DNA of 64,000 nucleotides from Jiella mangrovi (GTDB taxonomy: Bacteria; Pseudomonadota; Alphaproteobacteria; Rhizobiales; Rhizobiaceae): the NCBI RefSeq assembly GCF_017815135.1, contig NZ_JAGJCF010000007.1:186001-250000 (forward strand), read 5' to 3'. The translations under genes and the position numbers were made by a program. Within the stretch, counting starts at the first letter, position 1. Each line of letters begins with the position of its first letter. The notes under the pieces were generated by a model. That model ran no database searches and was not told the origin of the DNA. It saw nothing but the letters and a program-made list of their open reading frames with translations. Positions 29,974-40,454 of the stretch are shown in pieces.

Positions 29974-30642
29974 TCAGTCGAGCCGGTCGGGCGCGGCTCC
30001 CGGCTCGACGACGGCGCTCGTGACGGCCGCCGCCCGCCGCCTTCGGCGCCAGTACCAGAGACCGGCTGCGACCAGCGACACGACCATCACCGCATCGGCG
30101 ACGTGAAACGCCATGTGGAGGGCCGGGCTGTCGCCCCAGTGCTGGCCGAGGAGCTTGCCCAGCCAGGCAAGGCCGAGGCACCAGATGAAGGAGCCGGCGA
30201 AGGTGTAGGCGTGAAACTTCAGCTGGTTCATGTGGGCCATGCCGGCGGGCAGGGCGATGAAGGTACGCACCACCGGCAGCATGCGGGAAAAGAACGTCGC
30301 CGAGGCGCCGTAGCGGGCAAAGAACCGCTCTGCCATGCCAAGCTCGTCGATGCCGAACATGGAGCGCCGGGTCATCCGCCCGATCAACTTTCGCCCGCCT
30401 CGCGCGCCGACGGCATAGGCGACCCATGAGCCCAGATTGGAGCCGAGGGCCCCGGCAAGCGCGACTTCCCAAAGCTCGAACCGCCCGGTCGAGACGAGAT
30501 AGCCCGCAAAGGGCATGACGATCTCGGAGGGGATCGGCAGGCAGGCCGATTCGAGCGCCATCAACAGGACGATCCCGGGAAGACCGAGCGCCGAGATGAT
30601 GTCGAGGAGCCAGGACGAGATGGTGGCGAGGATCGAGGACAT
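29974..30642 (-). CDS. DedA/VTT-family membrane protein
   Basis: A 222-residue inner-membrane protein of the SNARE-associated (VTT) family, some of which are lipid scramblases or flippases for undecaprenyl phosphate and phospholipids. Seen: LPIPSEIVMPFAGYL near residue 36, the conserved GSNLGSWVAYAVGARGG, and FFSRMLPVVRTFIALPAGMAHMN (F/YxRxxPxxR motif). The C-terminus has a transmembrane helix followed by a very basic stretch. It is transcribed alone, and its promoter side borders repeat copy C. Confidence 0.93.
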   Translation of the reverse strand: MSSILATISSWLLDIISALGLPGIVLLMALESACLPIPSEIVMPFAGYLVSTGRFELWEVALAGALGSNLGSWVAYAVGARGGRKLIGRMTRRSMFGIDELGMAERFFARYGASATFFSRMLPVVRTFIALPAGMAHMNQLKFHAYTFAGSFIWCLGLAWLGKLLGQHWGDSPALHMAFHVADAVMVVSLVAAGLWYWRRRRRAAAVTSAVVEPGAAPDRLD

Positions 30643-30671
30643 GAGGTGTTCCGCGGAGACGACAATGTCCC

Positions 30672-31040
30672 GCTAACGCATCGGCCTGAAAATCGGGATC
30701 GATTTTCGGAAAGCACGATGCGGTGATTCAGTGCATTAGAGCGTTCTTTGTGCGTTCATTCTGACGCGCGACATTCTCGTCGAACGGCGCATATCGAGTG
30801 CCTGACACTCCGAGATCAGGCGTCCGCTTTTATCGCGCTCGTCATGCTCGGGCTCCGTCCCGAGCATCCAGTGCACCGGTTAAGCTTCTGTTGTGTCGAA
30901 CGTTTCTGGATTCTCGGGACGGGGCCCGAGAATGACGAAGCGTCGAATGCTGCGCCTTATCGATCAAGTCGTGGCCGGCCCTCGAGGATCGTGTCGTGCA
31001 GTGTGGCGTCCATTCGGACACGCACGGCGCCCTAACGCAT
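30672..31040 (+). repeat. Modular palindromic repeat, copy C
   Basis: It begins with the small module (CATCGGCCTGAAAATCGGG...GATTTTCGG), then CTCGTCGAACGGCGCATATCG, the CATGCTCGGGCTCCGTCCCGAG hairpin, the TTCTCGGGACGGGGCCCGAGAA hairpin and a tail with GTGGCCGGCCCTCGAGGATCG. By eye it is nearly identical to copies D and E. CTAACGCAT occurs at both ends (30672-30680 and 31032-31040), which might be a target-site duplication. The rest of the gap to 31267 shows no gene. Confidence 0.85.
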
Positions 31041-31267
31041 GGACATGCCGAAGGATAGCACCCGCCACCATACGATTTGGTATAGTTTTGCGGGTGATCC
31101 AACCGGATCGATGCCGCCGCGCTCGTCAGGCGGGCGCAGGCCCGCAGCGCCCCGCTCAGCGCCGTCAGCCTCGGGCTCGGGCTCGTCCCGAGGTGGCGGA
31201 TTTGGGTCTTTCCGCCACCGCCAGCCTGGCGTGGCAGGTTTCCCGGCCGCTTCGCCGGTCCCTCACT

Positions 31268-33382
31268 TCACCAGGTGTAGCGCAGGGTTCCGCGCACCGT
31301 GCGGCCGTCATTGTAATAGGCGGTGTCGTTCCACGTATCGACCTGCGTCACATAGCGCTTGTCGAAGATGTTGGTGGCGTTCACCTGGAAGGTCGCGTTG
31401 TCGGTGATCTTGTAGGTCAGCGCCGCGTCGAAGAGGGTGCGGGCGTCGAGATCGATGGTGTTGGCGTTGTCGGCATAGGTCTCGCCGACATAGCGAACGC
31501 CGGCGCCGAGCGTCAGGTCGCCGATCGCGCCCTCGCCGGGGATGGTGTAGTCGGCCCAGAGCGAGGCGATGTGGTTCGGCACCATCTGCGGGCGCTTGCC
31601 GACATTGCCGTCGAGCCCGTCCTCCAGGATCTCCGCGTCCCAGTAGGAATAGCCGGCGGTGAGGTTCATCCGGTCGGTCATCGCCACCTTGGCTTCCAGC
31701 TCGGCGCCGCGCACCCGAATTTCGCCGACCTGGGCCTGGGTCGTCGCGGTGACGTAATAGGCGACGTTGGTCTGGGTGAGATCGAAGAGGGCGAGGGTGA
31801 AGAGCGCGTCGAAGGCGTCGGGCCGGTACTTCGCGCCGACCTCGTATTGCGTGCCTTCCTTCGGCTTGGCGTCGCCGCCGACGAGGGTCGAGGGATCGAG
31901 GCCCAGAGGCTCGAAGCTTTCCGAATAGTTGGCGTAGAGCGAGACTTCCGGCGTGGCTTTGTAAGTCAGCCCGAAGCGCTTGGTGAAGGCTTCGTCGGTG
32001 CTCTCGTAGGCGCTGTCGTAGTCAGGCATGGCGTTGTCGGTCTCGACATGGTCGAAACGGCCGCCGGCGGTGAAGATCCAGGTGTCGTCGAGGGTCAGCT
32101 CTTCCTGCAGATAGACGCCCGTCGCCTTCTGGTCGTTGTTCCAGGTGTAACCGGGCGGCAGGGTGATGCAGGCGAGGCCGCAATAGTCCGGATCGTAGAC
32201 GTCGATGCCCGTGGCCGAGCCGTAGACGCGGTATTCCGTCGTCTTGTCGCGGGTATAGTCGACGCCGAGAAGCGTGCGGCTGTCAAAGCGGCCGAAGCTC
32301 GCATCGTATTGAAGCTGGTTGTCGATCGCAAAGCGCTTGGTGTGGCCGTAGACCGCCCAGGCGCTGCGATCGATCGAGGAGTCGATGCGGGCGCCATAGA
32401 CGGACTCATAGGTGAGATCGAGGTCGGAATAGCGGGCGTTCTGGCGAAATTCGAGGCCGTTGCCGAAGTCGTGGCGGAAGATCCAGCCGATGTTCTTCTC
32501 TTCGGTGTTCATCTTGTCGAAGTCGGGCTCGCCCAGATAGGTGTCTGGATCGAGGCCCGAGCCGAGCGGGATGCCGTGCGAGGTATTGCCCTTGCGCTTG
32601 TTGTAGTCGCCGAGGATCGTCAGCGAGGTGGATGCGTCCGGCGACCAGGTGAGGGCGGGAGCGATGTAGAGCCGGTCGTCATTGGTGTGGTCGGCGCCGT
32701 TGTCGCCGTTCTGCCATTTGGCGGTGATGCGGTAGGACCAGTCGCCGGTGGCCGTCAGCGGACCGCCGACGTCGGTGCCGGTCTCGATATGGCCGTCGCC
32801 GAAGGTGGTGTAGACCTCCCCGAAGGCAGTATCGGTCGGCCGCTTGGTGATGGCATTGACGAGTCCGCCCGGCGAATTCAGCCCGAACAGCGTCGAGGTC
32901 GAGCCCTTCAGCACCTCGATGCGCTGCATGCCGTAGGGCTCGAGCCGCGCGCCGGTATAGCCGAAGAGCCTGAGCGGCAGGCCGTCGCGATAGGTGCCGG
33001 TGTTCGACTGGTAGAAGCCGCGGATGAGATAGAAGTCGTAGCGATCGTCGGTGCCGTAGATCTCGGTCGAGACGCCGGCGGTGTAGGAGAGAGCCTCGTC
33101 GAGGGTCTCGACGCCGCGATCCTTCATCTCCTTTTCGGTGACGACGGAGACGGCTGCGGGGACGTCCAGCACTGGCGTGTCGGTCTTGGAGCCGACGGCG
33201 GTGTCTTTCGCGACGATGGAAGCGTCGGGGCCGATCGGCTTGCCGGTCTCGGCGTCGATGGTGACAGTGTCGAGGACGATCGTCGCGTCGGCGGCGGTCT
33301 CCTGGGCGAAGCCAGATGGCGGAAGAACCAGGGCGAGCGCCGTCGTGCAGACGAGCATGGCTGGAAGCTGCCGGCCATTCAT
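31268..33382 (-). CDS. TonB-dependent (siderophore-type) outer-membrane receptor
   Basis: A 704-residue receptor. MNGRQLPAMLVCTTALALVLPPSGFAQ is a clear signal peptide, so I place the start at 33382, although the frame is open to 33475. The TonB-box/plug region contains PAAVSVVTEKEMKDRGVETLDEALSYTAGV, RGFYQSNTGTYRDGLPLR, EVLKGSTSTLFG and GGLVNAITKRPT. The beta-barrel ends in RGTLRYTW with the terminal aromatic residue. The plug resembles ferric-siderophore receptors. It is divergent from an AraC regulator, a common pairing in iron uptake, but the ligand is unknown and no transport ABC genes lie nearby. Confidence 0.93.
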   Translation of the reverse strand: MNGRQLPAMLVCTTALALVLPPSGFAQETAADATIVLDTVTIDAETGKPIGPDASIVAKDTAVGSKTDTPVLDVPAAVSVVTEKEMKDRGVETLDEALSYTAGVSTEIYGTDDRYDFYLIRGFYQSNTGTYRDGLPLRLFGYTGARLEPYGMQRIEVLKGSTSTLFGLNSPGGLVNAITKRPTDTAFGEVYTTFGDGHIETGTDVGGPLTATGDWSYRITAKWQNGDNGADHTNDDRLYIAPALTWSPDASTSLTILGDYNKRKGNTSHGIPLGSGLDPDTYLGEPDFDKMNTEEKNIGWIFRHDFGNGLEFRQNARYSDLDLTYESVYGARIDSSIDRSAWAVYGHTKRFAIDNQLQYDASFGRFDSRTLLGVDYTRDKTTEYRVYGSATGIDVYDPDYCGLACITLPPGYTWNNDQKATGVYLQEELTLDDTWIFTAGGRFDHVETDNAMPDYDSAYESTDEAFTKRFGLTYKATPEVSLYANYSESFEPLGLDPSTLVGGDAKPKEGTQYEVGAKYRPDAFDALFTLALFDLTQTNVAYYVTATTQAQVGEIRVRGAELEAKVAMTDRMNLTAGYSYWDAEILEDGLDGNVGKRPQMVPNHIASLWADYTIPGEGAIGDLTLGAGVRYVGETYADNANTIDLDARTLFDAALTYKITDNATFQVNATNIFDKRYVTQVDTWNDTAYYNDGRTVRGTLRYTW

Positions 33383-33992
33383 GCGCTTCCTCCGGCTCGA
33401 GGCGTCGACGCTGAGCGCCTCGCGGGTGTGGAACGGATGAATCTCGTTGCGGCTACGCCTCTCGTCAGCTTCCATGATCTCGTTCCAGCATGTGTCGTTG
33501 CCGGCAGCCGCAAGCCGAGCTCGCGCGGCCGGATGGATGTCGTGATGGGAGCGGAACCGAAGGGCAAAGGCCCTCGTGGCGGTCGCCGGACCGCCGATAC
33601 CGCCCGCTCGCAGCGCTCATCCGATAACTTGATCGTGATTGTCCAGTATTGAAGGATCCCGGCGTTTTGTAGGATTTCGGCACCATCGCCGTCGCCCGGC
33701 CAGTGGCTGTTGCGCTTCTGCAACGCCGCCCATTGTCGCGGGGCGGGGCCGTTCGGACCGGCATCAGCCCTTCCATGGTTTGACTGGCCGCTTGACAGCG
33801 GTCGAGAACATGACAATAGCAATCATGTTTTCACCGATCGCGCCGCGTCCGTGGCGTCGTGGGCGGCCGACCGTCCTCGAAGCGGCGGCGCGGCGAAAGC
33901 GCCGCGGCCTGTCTTCACCGCACGGCCGGTTCGCGATCTGATCCAGTCACCCCCAAGGCCGGCGGCTTGCGACGTTGAGCTTCAAACATTCC
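33383..33992. promoter_or_regulatory. Long divergent regulatory region between receptor and AraC genes
   Basis: This 610-bp gap is unusually long for a divergent pair. Besides the tandem direct repeat at 33646-33681 it contains a CATGA...TCATG dyad around 33808-33826 (CATGACAATAGCAATCATG) in a locally AT-rich patch. No conserved gene was recognised. Confidence 0.45.
33646..33681. promoter_or_regulatory. Tandem 18-bp direct repeat, candidate AraC-family operator
   Basis: GTATTGAAGGATCCCGGC is followed immediately by GTTTTGTAGGATTTCGGC, 14 of 18 positions identical. AraC-type activators of siderophore systems often bind head-to-tail repeats. Its position between the receptor and the regulator supports this; binding is inferred. 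Confidence 0.45.
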
Positions 33993-34883
33993 ATGGTGAG
34001 CCGGACCGAGGGCATCAGAGCGACCGAGCCGGTGAAATGGCGCAGCCTCGATGGCTGCGCCGGCGTCTACTGGGTCGCGGAGGGCCAGCCGCGGGCGCGG
34101 GGCTACTACGTCTCCCCCGATCCGCGGATCGTCGTCTTTTTCAACGAGGTGTCCGCACAAATCCGCATGTGCGACCGCGAGGACGACCTGCCCCAGCGCT
34201 ATCGTCCGATGCAGCGGGCGATCTACGTTCCCGCCGGCATGCCGCTTTGGACGGACTTTGCGGCGATGCACCGCTTCTCGCATCTCGACCTTCACGTTCA
34301 TCGCGACCGGATGCTGCGGTTTCTCGCGCCATCGCTGGGGCATTCCGCCGCCAAGGCGGCCCTTCGCCGCCCGGCGGAAATCGCCGACATCGGACCCATC
34401 GAGACACTGGCCGGGCTGATCGTCGCGGAACTCAGCGTGCCGAGCCGTCACGCGGTCTATTGCGAAAGCCTCGTCGGCAGCCTCGCCGCCGCCCTTCTCG
34501 ACATCCCGGCCGGCGGCGACGACACGGCGAGGGGCGGGGCACTGACCCCCAATCAGATGAACACGCTGACGGCGCGGCTGGACGAGACGAGCGCTCGCCG
34601 CCTCACCGTCGCGGAGATGGCGGCGGCGGTCGGCCTTTCGGAGACGCGCTTTGCGGCGTCCTTCAAGCACACGACGGGCCAGACACCGCTCCAGTGGCAA
34701 CTCGCCCAGCGCATCGCCCGCGCCAAGGACCTCCTTTTGACGAGCGATCTGACGGTCGCCGGCGTCGCCTCGCAGCTCGGCTTCGCCGATCAGGCCCATC
34801 TGACCCGGACGTTTCGCCAGATCGCCGGCGAGACACCCGCGGCCTGGTGCGAGATCAACCGGGCCTTGCGTCGGAAAAGATAG
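33993..34883 (+). CDS. AraC-family transcriptional regulator
   Basis: A 296-residue regulator with an N-terminal sensor domain (about residues 1-190) and a C-terminal AraC DNA-binding domain with two helix-turn-helix units: RRLTVAEMAAAVGLSETRFAASFKHTTGQTPLQWQ and LTVAGVASQLGFADQAHLTRTFRQIAGETP. The ATG at 33993 is chosen; a TTG at 33975 is in the same frame. Divergence from the TonB-dependent receptor suggests it controls that gene, perhaps in response to the imported siderophore. Confidence 0.92.
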   Translation: MVSRTEGIRATEPVKWRSLDGCAGVYWVAEGQPRARGYYVSPDPRIVVFFNEVSAQIRMCDREDDLPQRYRPMQRAIYVPAGMPLWTDFAAMHRFSHLDLHVHRDRMLRFLAPSLGHSAAKAALRRPAEIADIGPIETLAGLIVAELSVPSRHAVYCESLVGSLAAALLDIPAGGDDTARGGALTPNQMNTLTARLDETSARRLTVAEMAAAVGLSETRFAASFKHTTGQTPLQWQLAQRIARAKDLLLTSDLTVAGVASQLGFADQAHLTRTFRQIAGETPAAWCEINRALRRKR

Positions 34884-34990
34884 CCGGCCCGCCGGCAGCC
34901 CGGTCGCCGACCGGCGCCGCGTCTCAGCCCCACCGGTTTTGCGTCGTGACCATGCTCTTTCTGCCTGTCGCGACAGAGCGCCGATGCCAT

Positions 34991-36100
34991 ATGGCTCACC
35001 GGAAAGGGCAATCGGAGCGGGGAGACAGGGTGAAGGACCGGATCGAGGAACAGCTGACCACCAAGGCGACGATCGTCACCGCCGTCGTTCTCGCCATGAC
35101 GGCGACGCTGGCGCTGGTCTGGGCGGCGTCTGGCGCGCTTCTTTTGATCTTCGGCGGGCTTCTCTTCGCCGCGATCATCGCGGCGCTCGCCCGTCCGCTG
35201 CAATGGGCCGGAATTTCGCGCGGCCTCGCCTTCGCCATCGTCGTGACCTTGCTCTTCGTCCTTCTCGGCGGCGGCCTGTTCTATGGCGGGCTGACGCTGG
35301 TCAGCCAGTTCAACGAGCTGTGGCACCAGCTGCGCGAACAGCTTCAGTCGCTGGCGCAGGCCATGGCCGACATCGGCATCAAATCCGACAGCGCCTCAAA
35401 CACCCAGGCCGGCGGCGATGTCGGGCTCGATGCGCTGTTTCCGAACCCGTCGGGGGTCTTCTCCTCGGCCTCCAAGGCGATGTTTTCGGTGCTCGGCGCC
35501 CTCGGCAACGTCTTCGTCATCGTCTTCATCGCGATCTTTCTGGTCGCCCAGCCCGAACTCTATCTGCGCGGTCTCGTCAGCCTGTTTCCGATGTCGAAGC
35601 GCTCACGGGTCGACCACACCATCTGCGCCGCGAGCGAGGAGCTGATCCTCTGGGTGGCCGGAACCGGCATCTCCATGGCGATCGTCTTCGTCGTGACCTT
35701 CGCCGGGCTCTGGCTGGTCGGCATGCCGAACGCCTTTCTGCTGGCGCTGCAGGCCGGGCTCCTGGCCTTCATTCCGACCCTCGGGCCCTTCATCGCCGGC
35801 ATTCCGATCGTGCTCGTCGGCCTGTCGGAATCGGTGAACATGGCGTTATGGGGGCTCGGCGTCTACGTTCTCGTCCAGGCCGTCGAGAGCAATGTCGCCC
35901 AGCCGCTCGCCCAGCGCTATACCTCGGCCCTGCCGCCGGTCCTGACGCTCGGGGCACAGGCGGTGTTCGGCGTCCTGTTCGGCACACTCGGCATCGCGCT
36001 GGCCGTGCCGCTGATCGCCGTGATCATGGTCTTCGTGCGCGAGCTCTATGTGAACGACACGCTGGGCGGGCCCTATGAAACCGAACCGGTCGGCGAATAG
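34991..36100 (+). CDS. AI-2E/PerM-family transporter
   Basis: A 369-residue polytopic inner-membrane protein. Two hydrophobic hairpins come first (ATIVTAVVLAMTATLALVWAA and LLLIFGGLLFAAIIAALARP), then a soluble segment with a gap-like insertion (GIKSDSASNTQAGGDVG), followed by C-terminal helices with the conserved LAFIPTLGPFIAGIP and VESNVAQPLAQR. Members are linked to autoinducer-2 export or sodium/proton antiport; the function here is open. The upstream frame is long, but only the part from ATG 34991 has family character, and a GTG at 35031 is possible. The gene ends 80 bp before the NUP gene. Confidence 0.92.
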   Translation: MAHRKGQSERGDRVKDRIEEQLTTKATIVTAVVLAMTATLALVWAASGALLLIFGGLLFAAIIAALARPLQWAGISRGLAFAIVVTLLFVLLGGGLFYGGLTLVSQFNELWHQLREQLQSLAQAMADIGIKSDSASNTQAGGDVGLDALFPNPSGVFSSASKAMFSVLGALGNVFVIVFIAIFLVAQPELYLRGLVSLFPMSKRSRVDHTICAASEELILWVAGTGISMAIVFVVTFAGLWLVGMPNAFLLALQAGLLAFIPTLGPFIAGIPIVLVGLSESVNMALWGLGVYVLVQAVESNVAQPLAQRYTSALPPVLTLGAQAVFGVLFGTLGIALAVPLIAVIMVFVRELYVNDTLGGPYETEPVGE

Positions 36101-36180
36101 GCAGATTGCCCCTTCTTGCGTCTTGCCAGCGCGGGCGTGCCCCCCCTAAACCCGCGTCCTGCCAAGACAGGAAAGACACC

Positions 36181-37200
36181 ATGAAAACCTTCGCCGCCGC
36201 CGGTCTCGTGACCATCTCGCTCGCAAGTTCCGCTTTCGCCCAAACATCGCAAGAGCCCTTCGCCCCGAAGGTCGTGGTCGTGACGATGTTCAAGCACGAG
36301 GCCGCCAACTGGCTGAAGAACGAGACGCTCGACGAGACCACCGCCATCCCGGGCCTGTCGAAGGAGTTTCCTGATCTCGCCTGCAGCAGCGAAGGGCTTT
36401 GCCTCGTCACCACGAGCATGGGCTATGCCAATGCGGCAAGCTCGATCGCGGCGCTGATCTATTCCGACAAGCTCGACCTGTCGAAGACCTATTTCCTGAT
36501 CGCCGGGATCGCCGGGGTGGATCCGGCCGACGGCACCACCGGCTCTGCCCATTGGGCGCGTTATGCCGTCGATGGGGGGCTGCAATGGGAGATCGACGCA
36601 CGTGAACTGCCGAAGGACTGGAAAACTGGCCTGTTCGGCTTCTTCACGAAAGCACCGGGCGAAAAGCCGAGCTCGACCTATGGCACCGAGGTCTATCATC
36701 TCAACGAGGCACTGACCGACAAGGCCTTCGCCCTGTCGAAGGATGTCGAGCTCGCCGACGATGACACCGCCAAAGCCTACCGCGCCAACTACGCCGCAGC
36801 ACCCGCCACGGATGCCCCGATCGTCTCGATCTGCGACACGGTTTCGGGCGACACCTGGTGGCATGGCAAGTCGTTCAGCGATGCCATGAACGACTGGGCG
36901 AAGCTCCTGACTGACGGCAAGGCGAACTACTGCACCACCCAGCAGGAGGACAACGCCACTTTGGCTGCCTTCTCCCGCGGCGCCGAAATGGGGCGGATCG
37001 ACATGGACCGCATCGCCATCCTACGTACCGCCTCGAATTTCGACCAGCCCTATGAGGGCCAGACGCCCGACGCCTCGCTCAACGCGAAGTCCGGCGGCTT
37101 CACGATCGCGCTCGACAACGCCTACCGCGTCGGCTCGAAGCTCACCGATGCCATCGTCGGCAACTGGGACGACTGGAAGAACGGCGTGCCGGCAAACTAA
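36181..37200 (+). CDS. Purine nucleoside permease (NUP)-family periplasmic protein
   Basis: A 339-residue protein with the signal peptide MKTFAAAGLVTISLASSAFA, then the NUP family core: APKVVVVTMFKHEAANW, an LVTTSMGYANAASSIAALI strand, YFLIAGIAGVDPADGTTGSAHWARYAVDGGLQ and, near the C-terminus, GAEMGRIDMDRIAILRTASNFDQPYEG. The family is named for fungal nucleoside transporters, yet this protein has no membrane helix beyond its signal and its motifs recall nucleoside phosphorylases. A periplasmic nucleoside-binding or -cleaving role is an inference. The ATG at 36181 follows AGGAAAGACACC. Confidence 0.88.
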   Translation: MKTFAAAGLVTISLASSAFAQTSQEPFAPKVVVVTMFKHEAANWLKNETLDETTAIPGLSKEFPDLACSSEGLCLVTTSMGYANAASSIAALIYSDKLDLSKTYFLIAGIAGVDPADGTTGSAHWARYAVDGGLQWEIDARELPKDWKTGLFGFFTKAPGEKPSSTYGTEVYHLNEALTDKAFALSKDVELADDDTAKAYRANYAAAPATDAPIVSICDTVSGDTWWHGKSFSDAMNDWAKLLTDGKANYCTTQQEDNATLAAFSRGAEMGRIDMDRIAILRTASNFDQPYEGQTPDASLNAKSGGFTIALDNAYRVGSKLTDAIVGNWDDWKNGVPAN

Positions 37201-37605
37201 GGGTGACAGAGTGGAGCGCCTTCGGCGGGCGCTTCCACGACCTCATGCGACGCCGCGGGTTTCCTCTGCGGTCGATCGCCATCAGGCATGATCGTCACCG
37301 ACGGAGCATGCAGGCCAGACCTCATCCTTCAGCCTTGCCACGGAGGATGAGGGATCGTCGTGACCGGCCCTCCAGTTTCCCTCCGACGGCAGGTTCTGCT
37401 TCTTCAATGAGAGCTGACGGCTTCAATGCGTCTCTCGCGTGGCATGACTCCGCTGACGACGGCCGATTTTCCGGTCTCGCCCATGAAGCCAACGTCGAGC
37501 GACTACCGCCAACCGACACCACCCCACGCAACGAAGGCGCAAGCGGGGCGTTTCCGGAACAGCCGGATCGCGATCCGAATACTTTGAAGCCGAAGGACAT
37601 CCGCC
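37201..37605. other. Intergenic region, no gene seen
   Basis: Open frames here show no family pattern. I see no clear terminator or repeat between the nucleoside permease gene and the DUF1761 gene. Confidence 0.45.
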
Positions 37606-38004
37606 ATGGGCCTTGCCGCCGCCGCCAATCCGATTCCCGCCCTCGTCGCCGCGCTGATTGCGTTGGGTTTCGGCTTTTTATGGCACCGGATCTTCGAAAG
37701 GCGCTGGATGACCGCGCCGGGCTACGAGGGCAAGCCGGCCCTCAAGCTCGCGCCGCTGGTCATTGTGTTTCTGGCCTATTTCATCATCGCCTCGATGCTG
37801 GCGGGCCTCACCGCCCATATCGGCGGGATCACGCTCGTCAATGCGCTGACCAATGCGCTTCTGGTCTGGGCGGGCTTCGTGCTCGCCGCCATGGTCGTCG
37901 ATCATTCCTTCGAGGCGCGGCCGCGCAAGCTGACGTTGATCAATGGCGGGCACTGGCTCGGCGCCTTCGTGATCATGGCCGTGGTGATCGGGGTGATGGG
38001 ATGA
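37606..38004 (+). CDS. DUF1761 family small membrane protein
   Basis: A 132-residue protein with four hydrophobic segments. Conserved features seen are FLWHRIFERRWM following the first helix, YFIIASMLAGLTAHIG, and a C-terminal HWLGAFVIMAVVIGVMG. Its function is unknown in all members. It ends 149 bp before acs on the same strand and may share a transcript, but nothing in the sequence shows a functional link. Confidence 0.85.
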   Translation: MGLAAAANPIPALVAALIALGFGFLWHRIFERRWMTAPGYEGKPALKLAPLVIVFLAYFIIASMLAGLTAHIGGITLVNALTNALLVWAGFVLAAMVVDHSFEARPRKLTLINGGHWLGAFVIMAVVIGVMG

Positions 38005-38153
38005 CGGCGGCCGTTCGGGGCGTCGCCGCGCGAGGCGGCGGCAAGGCGAAAGTCTAACCAAGGGAAAGCTGGACCTTCACCGGCCCTTCGCCCTAAGTTC
38101 TTCTGGATGAGACCGCCGGAAGGCGGCGCAAACGCATGACCCGGGAGGAAGGC

Positions 38154-40103
<1,950 letters not shown>

Positions 40104-40148
40104 GGCGTCGCTGATAGTTACGGGGATAAGTCGTGGAGAATCGGCTAT

Positions 40149-40157
40149 TTATCCACA
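40149..40157 (+). other. Perfect DnaA box
   Basis: TTATCCACA is the consensus DnaA-binding 9-mer, sitting in the AT-richer island just after acs. A single box does not make an origin; no second perfect box was found nearby. Confidence 0.5.
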
Positions 40158-40259
40158 GAAAAAAGTGGCTTGTGGCAAATTTTCGAGTCATTCCGAGTCG
40201 TTAAGGGGATGTTCTCCCAACTTTACCGGTGCCGCGTTGTGCTGTAGAGCATAGGTGTC

Positions 40260-40285
40260 AAGAAAGGCCCCGCCGAAGCGGGGCC
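40260..40285 (-). terminator. Rho-independent terminator, leftward
   Basis: GGCCCCGC and GCGGGGCC form an eight-base-pair stem with a four-base loop. Read on the minus strand it is followed by TTTCTT, so it would end a leftward transcript from the island. On the plus strand it may also slow transcription leaving acs. Confidence 0.65.
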
Positions 40286-40307
40286 AATTGCAATGGCACG
40301 TTATGGG

Positions 40308-40454
40308 CTAGAATAGACGGCTGACCGTGCTGTAACACGGCCAACGTCGGCAGTGTGAACAAACATGTTCCCACTGCCCTAGTCTATAACGCCAGTAGTC
40401 CGTTACGGACACCGGCTTATACACTGGGCAATTGATCCTCAATGGATCCTCCAT
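40308..40454 (-). CDS. Possible 48-residue Trp/Cys-rich small protein
   Basis: I do not recognise it. The peptide begins MEDPLRINCPVYKPV and continues DYWRYRLGQWEHVCSHCRRW, ending in STVSRLF. It has four Cys and three Trp in 48 residues and uses codons rare in neighbouring genes (AGA, CTA, TGT, TAT). The same frame continues upstream through TGA codons at 40563-40565 and 40602-40604 to an ATG at 40646, so it may be the remains of a longer gene. A leftward terminator lies 22 bp beyond the stop. Whether it is translated is uncertain. Confidence 0.25.
   Translation of the reverse strand: MEDPLRINCPVYKPVSVTDYWRYRLGQWEHVCSHCRRWPCYSTVSRLF

Noticed and set aside
33710-34990. N-terminal extension of the AI-2E transporter frame
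   Set aside because: The extension overlaps the AraC gene in another frame and has no conserved residues; the transporter begins at 34991.
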